Source: Candidatus Zixiibacteriota bacterium
GTDB lineage: Bacteria; Zixibacteria; MSB-5A5; GN15; PGXB01
Length of the DNA stretch: 64,000 nt
NCBI GenBank assembly: GCA_016933695.1
Contig: JAFGAL010000030.1
Coordinates: forward strand, 62,001 to 126,000
Direction: 5' to 3'
The notes beneath the pieces were generated by a model that was given only the letters and a program-made list of their open reading frames with translations, had not been told where the DNA came from and ran no database searches. Made by a program: the position numbers and the translations under genes. Shown here one piece after another: positions 16,601 through 26,268 of this stretch; position 1 is the stretch's first letter; every line of letters begins with the position of its first letter.

Positions 16601-18437
16601 AGACGCCGTTACAACCAAACGCTGGATTCGGCCGCTTCCCGAGCGGCTAATCAATAAAATCGCCGCTGGTGAGGTGATCGAGCGCCCCGCCGCCGTACTG
16701 AAAGAACTGGTCGAGAACTCCCTCGATGCCGGCGCAACCCGAATCGATATCACCGTGGAAAAATCCGGAACCAAAAGCATTATCGTCGCCGACAATGGAT
16801 GCGGCATCGATCCCGACCAGATCGAAATCGCCTTCGGACGCCATGCTACCAGCAAAATCAATAATTTCGACGATCTCGAACATATCGCCAGTTTCGGATT
16901 CAGGGGAGAGGCACTACCGTCGGTCGCCTCGGTGTCGCGCACGCGGATGGTGTCGAAAACCGCCGCTGCCGATTCCGGGCGCGAGATTATAGTTGAAGCG
17001 GGTGTCGTGCAAAGCGTCAAACCGGTTGCAGCACCGATCGGTACGACTGTGGAAGTCGCCAATCTCTTTTTCAATACCCCGGCGCGGAAGAAATTCCTCA
17101 AATCGGAAGCGACCGAATCCCAGCATCTGACCCGAAATGCCACCGCGCTGGCACTGAGTGCGCCGCAGGCGGGATTTTCCTACATGATCAACGGCCGCAA
17201 ACTGTTCACGCTTACCGATCAGGAAACCGATCGCAAAACACGCACCGCCAGACTGCTCCTGGGCAATAATGCCGATCAGCTGTTTGGCGTGCAGTCCGCA
17301 AGCGAAGGCATGCACGTCAGCGCCTTTCTCAGTTATCCGATGTATTGCCGTCGCAATCAAACCGGATTGTACGTATTTATCAACAATCGTTATATCCGCT
17401 CTCAGGTCATTGTGCACGGGGTGACATCGGGATATGCCGAGTTGTTGGAACGTGGTCATTATCCGGTCGGGACGGTGTTTATCACCGTCGATCCCGCGCA
17501 GGTCGATGTCAACGTGCATCCCACCAAGGCCGAAGTGCGTCTGTCCGATGAACGCCGTGTCCATGACATCCTGCATCAGGCGGTCAAACGCTCCCTGCGC
17601 GAGGCCGGCGAATTGCCGACCCCGCATGTCGTCGGCAATGCCACTTCGATTCCACACGGTTTCACCGTTTCTGAAGCCGTCCGACGCTTGAAAACCGCCG
17701 AGCCAGCACGTTCCGCCAATGACAATCCGAACCTTTTGCGCGAATTGTACCGTGACCAGGCGCCGCCCGAACCACAATCCCAATCGGTCGAAATTTTGTC
17801 ATCCGCGCCTGAGATAGAATCAGGACAACCCATACAAACGTCATCCGACCATGGCCCGTTCGATCCGGAACGTGCCCGCTATCTGGGCCAGTTCGGTGGA
17901 TTGTATCTGCTGTTTTCGTCCGGAGACAATCTGTTCGTGGTCGATCAACACGCCGCCCATGAGCGTATTCTCTATGAGGAAACCCTCAGGGTGGTGGACC
18001 ATGGGGGAGCGGCTTCACAAAATCTGCTGTTCCCGGTTACCATTGATTTGCCCGCCGATCAGTATGCACTCTACGAAGAAGCCTCGGAGGTTCTCACCGC
18101 GTCCGGCTTTATTGTCGAACCGTTCGGCCCTCGCACCGTCATGCTGTCGGCGGTACCGTCGGCGCTATCCCGGCAATCCCCGGAAATGTTGTTTGTCTCG
18201 ATCATCTCCGATGTCGGCGAACATCAGCGCGCCGGCTTCGATATCAAGAAATCCATCGCGCAGTCAATGGCCTGCCGGGCATCGATTATGTCCGGCGATA
18301 AAATCACCGAGGATGAGGCCCGTGCACTGGTGGTGCAATTATCGCGAACCGAAAACCGCCACACCTGCCCGCATGGACGGCCGATCACTCTGAAAATCTC
18401 GCGGTACGAGCTTGATGTCAAATTCGGCAGGAAATAA
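16590..18437 (+). CDS. mutL: DNA mismatch repair protein MutL (endonuclease type)
   Basis: 615 residues. The N-terminal GHKL ATPase has IAAGEVIERPAAVLKELVENSLDAG, DNGCGI, GFRGEALPS and GTTVEVANLFFNTPAR. The C-terminal dimerisation domain contains the complete endonuclease metal motif DQHAAHERILYEE (452-464, pattern DQHA-x2-E-x4-E), plus ACRASI and CPHGRP. It should therefore nick DNA itself, as MutL does in the many bacteria without MutH. It overlaps mutS at its start and miaA at its end. Confidence 0.98.
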   Translation: MTDKDAVTTKRWIRPLPERLINKIAAGEVIERPAAVLKELVENSLDAGATRIDITVEKSGTKSIIVADNGCGIDPDQIEIAFGRHATSKINNFDDLEHIASFGFRGEALPSVASVSRTRMVSKTAAADSGREIIVEAGVVQSVKPVAAPIGTTVEVANLFFNTPARKKFLKSEATESQHLTRNATALALSAPQAGFSYMINGRKLFTLTDQETDRKTRTARLLLGNNADQLFGVQSASEGMHVSAFLSYPMYCRRNQTGLYVFINNRYIRSQVIVHGVTSGYAELLERGHYPVGTVFITVDPAQVDVNVHPTKAEVRLSDERRVHDILHQAVKRSLREAGELPTPHVVGNATSIPHGFTVSEAVRRLKTAEPARSANDNPNLLRELYRDQAPPEPQSQSVEILSSAPEIESGQPIQTSSDHGPFDPERARYLGQFGGLYLLFSSGDNLFVVDQHAAHERILYEETLRVVDHGGAASQNLLFPVTIDLPADQYALYEEASEVLTASGFIVEPFGPRTVMLSAVPSALSRQSPEMLFVSIISDVGEHQRAGFDIKKSIAQSMACRASIMSGDKITEDEARALVVQLSRTENRHTCPHGRPITLKISRYELDVKFGRK

Positions 18438-19356
18438 ACTGCGTCTGCCGGTGTTGACCGGGCCGACCGGAGCGGGAAAAACCGCGCTGGCCTATCGCCT
18501 GATGGATTCTCTGCCGAATATTGAACTTATCTCGGCCGATTCTCGTCAAATATACAAACAGATGGCGATCGGAACCGACAAACCGACTGCTGAAGAACGC
18601 GCCAAATACTCCATGCACTTGGTCGATTGTGTCGAGCCGGGGGATCGCTACACCGCCTATGATTTTGTGAGTGATGCCCGCAGGTTGATTGCCGATATTC
18701 TCATCCGCGGCAAATATCCGCTGATTTGCGGCGGCACCGGGCTGTATTTAAAATCGCTGATCGAGGGAATCGTGGAACTGCCCGAAGATGATTTGCATAT
18801 TCGTACCGAACTCGAAGAGCTGGCGGTGACCAGGGGCCCGAAATTTCTGTATGAGCAACTGGAAGAAATCGATCCGCTCGAAGCGCGAAAAACGCATCCC
18901 AACAATATCAAGCGCATTATCCGGGCGCTGGAGATTTACCGCGTGACCGGCAAATCGAAATCGGAAGTCCTGGCCGAACCGTTATCGGAAACGCCGCCGT
19001 ACGATTTCGAGGTCCTGTGCTATATGCCGCCGCGCGAAATACTCTACGAGCGGATCAACACCCGGGTCGACCGGATGATGGAAACGGGCCTTGAACAGGA
19101 AGCTCGTCAACTGGCCGCTCAGGGACTGAAAGACATGGTCGAAAAAGTAAACGTGATCGGCTATCACGAGCTGTTTTCACATTTTGACGGAGAAATCCCG
19201 CGTGAAACCGCTGTAAATCTTATCAAACAAAACACCCGGCGGTTTGCCAAGCGCCAGATTACCTGGTTTAAAGGGATGCCGTATATTGCGTATTTCGCTG
19301 ATTCTGATACGATTTTAAACCGCCTCAAAACACTTTATGCGAGTATAAACATTTAA
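18415..19356 (+). CDS. miaA: tRNA dimethylallyltransferase MiaA
   Basis: 313 residues. P-loop TGPTGAGKT, the substrate motif ISADSRQIYKQMAIGTDKP, the ICGGTGLYLKSLIEG motif and the swinging-domain motif NPNNIKR (here HPNNIKRIIRALEIYRVTG). It transfers dimethylallyl to A37 of tRNAs that read UNN codons. ATG 18415 is used; a TTG lies directly before it at 18412. It overlaps mutL by 23 bases, and the mutS-mutL-miaA order is common in bacteria. Confidence 0.97.
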   Translation: MSNSAGNKLRLPVLTGPTGAGKTALAYRLMDSLPNIELISADSRQIYKQMAIGTDKPTAEERAKYSMHLVDCVEPGDRYTAYDFVSDARRLIADILIRGKYPLICGGTGLYLKSLIEGIVELPEDDLHIRTELEELAVTRGPKFLYEQLEEIDPLEARKTHPNNIKRIIRALEIYRVTGKSKSEVLAEPLSETPPYDFEVLCYMPPREILYERINTRVDRMMETGLEQEARQLAAQGLKDMVEKVNVIGYHELFSHFDGEIPRETAVNLIKQNTRRFAKRQITWFKGMPYIAYFADSDTILNRLKTLYASINI

Positions 19357-19359
19357 AGG

Positions 19360-19389
19360 TTGACACCCCTTTGTCGGCTTTTGTATATA
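19360..19389 (+). promoter_or_regulatory. Sigma70-like promoter of the LysM transglycosylase
   Basis: TTGACA (19360-19365) and TATATA (19384-19389) with an 18-base spacer. The start codon follows 95 bases later, leaving a ~85-base leader with no obvious structure. Confidence 0.6.
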
Positions 19390-19483
19390 TGGCAACAAGT
19401 TAGCAATATCTCCCGTAAAGAGATTGTGCGGCTTTCCGATAAATACAAGGATGGTAACAACTAAGTAGAGGAAGTAACGACTC

Positions 19484-21613
19484 ATGAGTATTCTCCGGCT
19501 TTCGACGTTTTGCCTCACGTGTCTGGCGCTTTTCATTTTATCATGCGCCAGTCCCAAGTATGTAACCCCGAGTGAAGAATCCTCGACAAACACGTCCGAT
19601 GAGCCGTTTGCGATGGAACCGGACATCAGCAGTGACGAATACGCCAGTCTGGATGGCGATATCGATTTGGAAAAACTCAGCCAGTCGTTCGACAGACCGG
19701 CGGATACATCTGAGAATATCAACGACGTCTCCGTTGCCATCGACGACTATATCTGGCGGCAACTCAATTCCGCCTATGAGTTCTATTCCATGGGCGTGCT
19801 GGCCAATCAGGAATCGGCCTGGGAAGAGGCGCAGTATTATTTCGAAAAAAGCCTGTCCATTCTGGGCGATCTTGATCTGGCAGTCGAGGGCGATTCGCTG
19901 ACCGCCGAGGCCGCGCAGTACAACCGTCTCCTGGCTGAGATCACGGTCAATTATCGCTTTACATTGCTATCACTGGGACATCTGCCCGGCGACGTGTCCA
20001 TTGACGCGTTGATGTCGCGATTTTCTGAAATCAACAATATCAAGGTCGATTCCGCAGAGTTCAAAAAACTCGAGGATTACGCGCAGGACAAGGTTTCCTA
20101 CAACGTCCCGATCATCATGAACGAGCGCGTCAAAAAATGCATCCTGTACTATCAGACGGCGGCGCGCGACGTGTTCGCCAAGCATTTGTCGAGATCGACC
20201 AAATACCTCCCGATGTTTAAAAAGATATTCACGGAATATGGTCTACCGACCGATCTGGTTTATCTGGCATCGGTCGAATCGGGCTATAGCCCGCATGCCT
20301 ATTCCTGGGCGCGGGCGATGGGCCTCTGGCAATTCATTGCGTCGACGGGACGTCTGTATGATCTTGATCGGAGCTGGTGGTACGATGAGCGTAAGGATCC
20401 GGTCAAAGCCACCCATGCCGCCGCGCGGTTTCTCAAAGACCTCTATGAGCAGTTCGGAAGTTGGGAGCTGGCTTTGGCGGCTTACAACGGCGGCCCGGGG
20501 CGTGTGCGCGGTACGATTAAAAAACAGAATACCACCGATTTCTGGAAAATGAAACTGCGCAAGCAAACCATGGACTATGTGCCGTTTTTTATGGCCGCGA
20601 CGATTATCTCCAAGAATCCCGAGAAATTCGGCTTTGAAAATATCCAGTACCAACAAGAATGGGAATATGATGAAGTCACCATCGACAAATGCCTCGATCT
20701 GAAAGTCATTGCCAAAGCCTTGGGCATATCGGTAAGTGATATTAAAGAACACAATCCGGAACTGCTTCGCGATTTCACGCCGCCCAATGCCGGGAAATAC
20801 CTGCTTCGCCTGCCCAAAGGGACTAAACACCGGTTCCTGGCGGCTTATAACGATTTGCCGTCATCGAAAGAAACCAGTTTCGTACAGCATATTATCAAGC
20901 GCGGCGAAACCGTTTCATCAATCGCCACAAAATACGGCGTGTCGCAATACGCCATCTTCGAAACCAACAACCTGTCGCGACGATCGAAAATATATGCAGG
21001 CAAAACCTTGATTATCCCGGTTCCCAATGATCGCAGTTATTCCCAACCAAAAAACACTTCATATGAATCTGAAGGCAATGCCTATATCGTTCGCTCCGGC
21101 GACACCGTCTGGGATATCGCGCGCGCCTTCAAGACCACGCCTGAGAATATCAGACGCCTTAACAATCTTGACCGCCGGGCGAGAATTTACGTCGGCCAGC
21201 GACTCAAACTCTGGGAGTCGAAATCATCCCAGACCACAACCGTGGCGTCATCGCAAAAATCGTCTTCATCGCCGTCAGCCGCCTCTTCCGGCGGACAATA
21301 CACCGTCAGACAGGGCGACAATCTCTGGGATATCGCGGTCAAGTTCGGCACTACCGTCAGCGCTCTTCGCCAGGCCAACGGGATGGGACGCAACAGCCGC
21401 ATCTATCCCAAACAAAAATTGATTATACCCGAACCGAGTTCCTCGCGACACAGTGGCGGCGGAACTACCATATACACCGTCCGGCGCGGTGATACCCTCT
21501 GGGATATCGCCAATGCGTTTAGTACTTCCGTGGCTCAACTTCTGGCCTGGAACGACCTCTCCGACCCCGGACGGATCAATGTCGGAGACAAGCTGACTAT
21601 TTATAGCGATTAG
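19484..21613 (+). CDS. MltD-like membrane-bound lytic transglycosylase with LysM repeats
   Basis: 709 residues. Lipoprotein signal peptide with lipobox ILSC (Cys ~22). A helical region (~75-230) leads to an SLT domain, ASVESGYSPHAYSWARAMGL, with catalytic E265 and the conserved AAYNGGPGRV. A degenerate MltD-type insertion follows, then four LysM domains: IIKRGETVSSIA, YIVRSGDTVWDIA, YTVRQGDNLWDIA and YTVRRGDTLWDIA. A Ser-rich linker separates LysM 2 and 3. It cleaves peptidoglycan from the periplasmic face of the outer membrane. E. coli MltD has two LysM domains, so this one is longer. It is followed 9 bases later by sppA. Confidence 0.93.
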   Translation: MSILRLSTFCLTCLALFILSCASPKYVTPSEESSTNTSDEPFAMEPDISSDEYASLDGDIDLEKLSQSFDRPADTSENINDVSVAIDDYIWRQLNSAYEFYSMGVLANQESAWEEAQYYFEKSLSILGDLDLAVEGDSLTAEAAQYNRLLAEITVNYRFTLLSLGHLPGDVSIDALMSRFSEINNIKVDSAEFKKLEDYAQDKVSYNVPIIMNERVKKCILYYQTAARDVFAKHLSRSTKYLPMFKKIFTEYGLPTDLVYLASVESGYSPHAYSWARAMGLWQFIASTGRLYDLDRSWWYDERKDPVKATHAAARFLKDLYEQFGSWELALAAYNGGPGRVRGTIKKQNTTDFWKMKLRKQTMDYVPFFMAATIISKNPEKFGFENIQYQQEWEYDEVTIDKCLDLKVIAKALGISVSDIKEHNPELLRDFTPPNAGKYLLRLPKGTKHRFLAAYNDLPSSKETSFVQHIIKRGETVSSIATKYGVSQYAIFETNNLSRRSKIYAGKTLIIPVPNDRSYSQPKNTSYESEGNAYIVRSGDTVWDIARAFKTTPENIRRLNNLDRRARIYVGQRLKLWESKSSQTTTVASSQKSSSSPSAASSGGQYTVRQGDNLWDIAVKFGTTVSALRQANGMGRNSRIYPKQKLIIPEPSSSRHSGGGTTIYTVRRGDTLWDIANAFSTSVAQLLAWNDLSDPGRINVGDKLTIYSD

Positions 21614-21622
21614 GGAGACAGT

Positions 21623-22519
21623 ATGGCTCGAAAGCGAGATATCGTCATTGGCGTTATTATCGCATTATCTTTCATTCTGGTGCTTGCGTTTTTCGGACTG
21701 GCGTTTATCGGCGCCATGATGGAAGGCGAAGTCGGCATCGGCGGATTCGGCGATCGCGTGGCGGTGGTCGAAGTCTTCGGTGTGATCGAGGATGCCGAGG
21801 ACGTGATCAGCCAGCTGAAAAAATGGGGTGATGCCGATAATGTCGGCGCAATTGTGTTACATATCAACTCTCCGGGCGGAGCCGTGGCTCCATCGCAGGA
21901 GATGTATAACGAAATCCTTCGCATCCGTGAAGATGAAGGCAAAGTCGTGGTCGCGTCGATGTCATCCGTGGCGGCGTCAGGCGGTTATTATATTGCCTGT
22001 GCCACGGATAAAATCATGGCCAATCCCGGAACGATTACCGGCTCCATTGGGGTTGTTATGCAGGTTTTAACCGCCGAAAAGCTGTTTACGAAAATAGGAA
22101 TCGATTATGAGGTGGTCAAATCCGGCGAGCTCAAAGACGTCGGGAATATGGAACGCGCCATGACGGAAAATGAACGACGGATGCTGACTTCAATGGTTAT
22201 GGATACGTATGAGCAATTCGTCGAAGCGGTAGCCGAAGGACGCGGCATGGATAAGGAAGAGGTGTATCCGCTGGCCGACGGCTCGGTGTTCAACGGCCGT
22301 CAGGCCATGGATATGGGGCTGGTGGACACGCTGGGCGGGTTTGAGGATGCCGTTCGTTATGCCGCTGAATTGGCGGGAATCGAGGGCGATCCGCGCACAA
22401 TTAAGGTCCCCGAGCCGAAAAAAGGCATTTTCGACATGTTCGCAAGCCTGTTTTCAGGGGCCAGGCAAGCGGCTTCCGGGTTGACTTCACCCGGACCGCG
22501 CGTTTTGTATCTGTATTAA
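21623..22519 (+). CDS. sppA: Signal peptide peptidase SppA (short type)
   Basis: 298 residues, the half-length Bacillus-type enzyme. There is one membrane anchor (residues ~8-32) and a crotonase-like protease domain with INSPGG, the nucleophile serine S119 in SVAASGGYY and the general-base lysine K171 in KSGELKDVG. The spacing of 52 residues matches the B. subtilis enzyme. It degrades cleaved signal peptides in the membrane. Adjacent to mltD in the same direction. Confidence 0.95.
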   Translation: MARKRDIVIGVIIALSFILVLAFFGLAFIGAMMEGEVGIGGFGDRVAVVEVFGVIEDAEDVISQLKKWGDADNVGAIVLHINSPGGAVAPSQEMYNEILRIREDEGKVVVASMSSVAASGGYYIACATDKIMANPGTITGSIGVVMQVLTAEKLFTKIGIDYEVVKSGELKDVGNMERAMTENERRMLTSMVMDTYEQFVEAVAEGRGMDKEEVYPLADGSVFNGRQAMDMGLVDTLGGFEDAVRYAAELAGIEGDPRTIKVPEPKKGIFDMFASLFSGARQAASGLTSPGPRVLYLY

Positions 22520-22673
22520 CTAAGAAAACTCTTGCGTTATTGATTGGAATTACTTAGTTTATGTATCGCTTTATCATTAACTTAGCGAGTCCTCTTCCCA
22601 ATGAAGAGAATTGATATATGAAAGAGAAAATGAAAAAAAATAATAATCCAGCAACTTACCGAGGGAGGATGAG

Positions 22674-22958
22674 ATGACAAAGGCCGATCTGGTCGAAAAG
22701 GTGGCAGAAAGGACTGGTCTGACCAGAACTGACGTTGCCGTTGTCGTGGACGCCTTTTTGGACACGGTAAAAAAGTCAATGGAAGCTGGTAACAATATTG
22801 AGATTCGGGGTTTCGGTACGTTCAAAGTCAAAGTCAGAAAAGAACGTAAGGCCCGAAATCCTCGCACCGGCGAAGTGGTCCCTGTTCCCGGCCGTAAGGT
22901 TCCTGTTTTTAAACCCTCAAACGAGTTTAAGAACATGATTACCAAACTACCGGTCTAA
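22674..22958 (+). CDS. HU/IHF-family DNA-binding protein (copy 1)
   Basis: 94 residues. Typical HU: MTKADLVEKVAERTGLT, EIRGFGTFKVK, then the DNA-embracing arm RKARNPRTGEVVPVPGRKVPVFKPS. The intercalating Pro is in RNPRTG. RBS GAGGGAGGA precedes it. A 155-base leader upstream holds an AACTAAG/CTTAGTT inverted repeat and a CTCTTC/GAAGAG hairpin near 22590. A second HU gene lies at 52499. It is co-transcribed with the small COX24-like gene that follows. Confidence 0.96.
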   Translation: MTKADLVEKVAERTGLTRTDVAVVVDAFLDTVKKSMEAGNNIEIRGFGTFKVKVRKERKARNPRTGEVVPVPGRKVPVFKPSNEFKNMITKLPV

Positions 22959-22986
22959 CTCTGCTGTAACTTGAGATGGAGGATGA

Positions 22987-23082
22987 ATGCCCAGCGGAAA
23001 GAAGCGCAAGCGACAGAAAATTAAAACTCACAAACGGAAAAAACGCAGAAGAGCGGATCGTCATAAAAAGAAAAAACGCTAA
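22987..23082 (+). CDS. 31-residue basic COX24/mS38-like (AURKAIP1-domain) protein
   Basis: 31 residues opening MPSGKKRKRQKIKTHKRKK and continuing with more Lys/Arg. ATG 22987 is preceded by GGAGG at a normal distance. The sequence matches the very short AURKAIP1/COX24-domain proteins annotated in Bacteroidetes and relatives, whose mitochondrial counterpart mS38 binds the small ribosomal subunit. It is therefore probably a ribosome-associated protein. It sits 28 bases after the HU gene and is followed by a strong terminator, so the two share one transcript. It is short enough to be missed by most gene callers. Confidence 0.85.
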   Translation: MPSGKKRKRQKIKTHKRKKRRRADRHKKKKR

Positions 23083-23117
23083 GCAGTAACTGCTTATTTC
23101 TTGTGATCAAAAAATCG

Positions 23118-23165
23118 GGAAAACCATTCCGTGTTTTCGGAATGGTTTTCCTGCTTTATTTTTAA
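23118..23165 (+). terminator. Strong intrinsic terminator after HU-COX24 operon
   Basis: A perfect 14-bp stem, GGAAAACCATTCCG / CGGAATGGTTTTCC with a 6-base loop, is followed by a T-rich tract (TGCTTTATTTTTA). Confidence 0.9.
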
Positions 23166-23297
23166 TTTCCCCGACATTCATATTTCCTGACATTGGGGCG
23201 GCGTTGTAGTCGTATGCCTGTCAATGGATTATAATGCCCGCGCTGTTTTTGTCGAAAGCCCGAAGGATCGGCATCGCGGTTGCTATTGGCAATTATA

Positions 23298-26144
23298 ATG
23301 AAAACGGTGCCAACCATAGGATGGTGGACGTTGCTTGGACTGTGCCTGATATGCGCAGGTCCGGCATCCGGCGAAGATATATATGACATTCTCGTCAATG
23401 ACGATTACTCCACCGCAGATCAAACGGATCCTCGTATCGCCGTCGATAAAAGCGGCAACTCGGTGGTCGTCTGGACTGATCAAAGAAACGGCCAGAAAGA
23501 TATCTACATGCAGTTCTTTGACAGTTCCGGAAATCTGTTAAGCTACAACCGGCGACTGAACCGCGACGACGGCAACTCCCCGCAATTGGAGCCGGCGATT
23601 TCCGGCAATAATATCAGCCAGTTCGCCGCTGTCTGGCGTGACTATCGCAACGGTTCGTATCCGTTTCAACCCGATGTCTATTTCGCCCGTATCGATACTA
23701 ATGCCACGATTGACAATCTCAATGTGACCGCCTTCGCTCCCGATTCCACATTGGCCACACCTGATTTGGCGGTACTGGAAAACGGTACCATGGTCGTCGT
23801 CTGGGCCGACTATCGCAATCTCCATTGGGATATCTACGGCCAGCGACTCAGCGCTTCCGGCGAGTATATCGCGGGCAATTTTAAAATCAACGGCGATCTC
23901 GGAAATGCCCAGCAACACTCCCCGCGGGTGGCGGCGCTTTCCGACGGCGGTTTCGTGGTCGTATGGTATGACAACCGCAATGGCAATGATGACATTTTCT
24001 CCCAGCGATTCACGGCCGATGCCGTCGCGGTCGGTAGCAATATCCGTGTCGACGATGATAAGGGTTCTTCACGTCAGGCCTTTCCGGTGGTTGCATCAGA
24101 TGGGAACGGAAGATTCTTTATTGCCTGGGTGGACTGGCGCAACGGAGCTTATCCCGGAAATCCCGATATCTATGTCCGACGATACTCAGCGTCAGGCTAT
24201 CCGCTTGAAGATGCCATTCAGATGTATATCAACGACGGTGGCCGTCCCCAGCGCGAACCGGCGATCTGCTCCGACCGCATGGGAAATCTCGGTGTGGCCT
24301 GGGCCGACTCGACTTCCGGGCAGTGGGATGTGCGCGCGCAGATAATCGACCATACCGGCGAACGCGACGGCGAGATTATTATTGTTCATGAACAAACCGA
24401 GGGCAAACAATTACAGCCCGATATTGCTACCGACGGATACAAATTCTATGTGACTTGGGCCGATTATCGCAATGGTAATTTCGATATCTATGCGTCGGTG
24501 ATTCGCTACAATGATCCCGCGCTGATACCCACTCCGGGACAACTTGCGTTTGCGATGGAAAATGGGGGAGAGCTTCCCGCTTCACAGGTGGTCACAATGA
24601 ACAACGCCGGTTACGGCGAGTTGGACTGGCGCGCCGTGCCGAGTGTCAGCTGGCTGACCGTCATCCCCGATTCGGGACAAACTCCCGCATCAATTGTGAT
24701 TGGCGTTACCAATCTGCCCGGTTACGGAACTCACTTCGGGCAAATCCGCCTGATTGATCTCAGTCACAAGGATTCCAGTGCTATTATCCCGGTACAACTT
24801 GCCGTATCCGCGCCGTTGATGAAAATATCTCCGGATACCCTGCGTTTTCGCGCCCTTGCCGAACTGGGCGATCCGGATGACGCAAGTTTCTCAATGACCA
24901 ATGCCGGAACCGGTTCTTTCAACTGGGAACTGACTGAACAGGCCGACTGGTTTACAGCCGATCATTCTTCGGGAAGCGATCCCGATAACATTGCGATACA
25001 CGTTTCCGTATCCGGTCTTGCAACGGGCGACTATTGCGAACCGATAGTATGCACATCAACCGATGCCGCCAATTCGCCGGAAACGGTATGGGTGGCATTG
25101 GAACTCGAAGGCGACATGTCATATTTATCCGCCGCGCCGGAAATGATTGCTTTTTCCGGAACAGTCGGACAGACGCTTCAGGAGTATGTCACGATCAGCA
25201 ACGCCGGCTCCGGTTCGCTGAACTGGAACGCACAATCATCGGCCTCATGGTTGACCATCAATCCGACAACCGGAGTCGATAATGATCTGATCGAATTATC
25301 CGTAAACTCTGCCGACCTCAATAGCGGTTATTATATGACTGATGTGATAATCACCGACAGCACCTCGTTCAATCAAGGCGTGACCATTCCGGTGGAATTG
25401 TTTCTCTCGTCGGGCGACACGGTTCGGTTCATGAACAACAACACCATGCCCGGCAATACGGGTTTGATCCCGGTGTTTCTTTCACTGTCACGTCCCGCTC
25501 GGGGCGCCTATATCCCAATCGGATGCGACCCCACCGCGCATATCGACTCAGTCGTTGTCAATACCCTGGCCCTGCCGTCGCGCGTGGAATTCTTTGGTGA
25601 CGAGATTTGTGAGATCGGATTCCGCATCCCCGATACCATGCCGTCCGACAGCGCCGTCACGCCCGGCAATTACTATCTCGCCAATATCTTTTTGACTGCC
25701 GGGGAATCCAGCGCCTTTTGTAAGATCGACACGCTTTTCAGTGACAGCTCCGGCTGTTATATTCTGGATACACTGATGTTCAAGCAGGTCCCGGCCATTA
25801 GGGCGGGAAGTCTGATTGTCGGCACGCCGACCGACGTGGATACCGATAATATCCCCGCGATCCCTTTGCAACCGACACTGAAACAAAATTACCCCAATCC
25901 CTTTAACAGCGCCACGACCATCGCCTTGTATCTGCCGCAAACCATGACTGCGAAGCTGGAAATTTTCAATATTCTCGGTCAGGCCGTTGCGGTGCTGGTC
26001 GATGAACCATTGACTCGGGGAACGTATGAGTTTACCTGGGACGGGACGTTCGAGGGGGGGCGTCCCGCGCCCAGCGGTGTATATTTCTACCGGTTGACCG
26101 GCGACGGTTTTAAAACCGTCAGAAAAATGATTGTCCTGAAATAA
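23298..26144 (+). CDS. Secreted seven-bladed propeller/BACON protein with type IX sorting domain
   Basis: 948 residues from ATG 23298. A signal peptide (GWWTLLGLCLICAGPASG) is followed at ~30-410 by seven repeats of W-x-D-x-R-N-G ... D-[IV]-Y (first Trp at ~59, last at ~387), the count of a seven-bladed beta-propeller. Three ~95-residue Ig-like domains follow, with the ASWLT/VSWLTV signature of BACON or choice-of-anchor domains, then a cohesin-like segment (GNTGLIPVFLSL...YYLANIFLT). The last ~87 residues are a type A Por-secretion sorting domain (NYPNPFN...FNILGQ...GVYFYRL...KMIVLK). It should be exported and surface-attached; a carbohydrate- or protein-binding role is inferred. No strong ribosome binding site is visible. 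Confidence 0.88.
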   Translation: MKTVPTIGWWTLLGLCLICAGPASGEDIYDILVNDDYSTADQTDPRIAVDKSGNSVVVWTDQRNGQKDIYMQFFDSSGNLLSYNRRLNRDDGNSPQLEPAISGNNISQFAAVWRDYRNGSYPFQPDVYFARIDTNATIDNLNVTAFAPDSTLATPDLAVLENGTMVVVWADYRNLHWDIYGQRLSASGEYIAGNFKINGDLGNAQQHSPRVAALSDGGFVVVWYDNRNGNDDIFSQRFTADAVAVGSNIRVDDDKGSSRQAFPVVASDGNGRFFIAWVDWRNGAYPGNPDIYVRRYSASGYPLEDAIQMYINDGGRPQREPAICSDRMGNLGVAWADSTSGQWDVRAQIIDHTGERDGEIIIVHEQTEGKQLQPDIATDGYKFYVTWADYRNGNFDIYASVIRYNDPALIPTPGQLAFAMENGGELPASQVVTMNNAGYGELDWRAVPSVSWLTVIPDSGQTPASIVIGVTNLPGYGTHFGQIRLIDLSHKDSSAIIPVQLAVSAPLMKISPDTLRFRALAELGDPDDASFSMTNAGTGSFNWELTEQADWFTADHSSGSDPDNIAIHVSVSGLATGDYCEPIVCTSTDAANSPETVWVALELEGDMSYLSAAPEMIAFSGTVGQTLQEYVTISNAGSGSLNWNAQSSASWLTINPTTGVDNDLIELSVNSADLNSGYYMTDVIITDSTSFNQGVTIPVELFLSSGDTVRFMNNNTMPGNTGLIPVFLSLSRPARGAYIPIGCDPTAHIDSVVVNTLALPSRVEFFGDEICEIGFRIPDTMPSDSAVTPGNYYLANIFLTAGESSAFCKIDTLFSDSSGCYILDTLMFKQVPAIRAGSLIVGTPTDVDTDNIPAIPLQPTLKQNYPNPFNSATTIALYLPQTMTAKLEIFNILGQAVAVLVDEPLTRGTYEFTWDGTFEGGRPAPSGVYFYRLTGDGFKTVRKMIVLK

Positions 26145-26159
26145 CCGTCCGGCCCAAAG

Positions 26160-26177
26160 TTGTCCGATTGCGGACAA
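26160..26177 (+). terminator. Possible hairpin terminator
   Basis: TTGTCCG-ATTG-CGGACAA stem-loop 15 bases after the propeller gene, followed only by GTTATTATC, so the T tract is weak. Confidence 0.35.
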
Positions 26178-26268
26178 GTTATTATCAGCCATAAAATTCC
26201 CGCAACTTTCGTGTTTGGTTTACGTCAGAATCTTATAAAGGAATGATACCAAACGCAGGAGAAACCTT

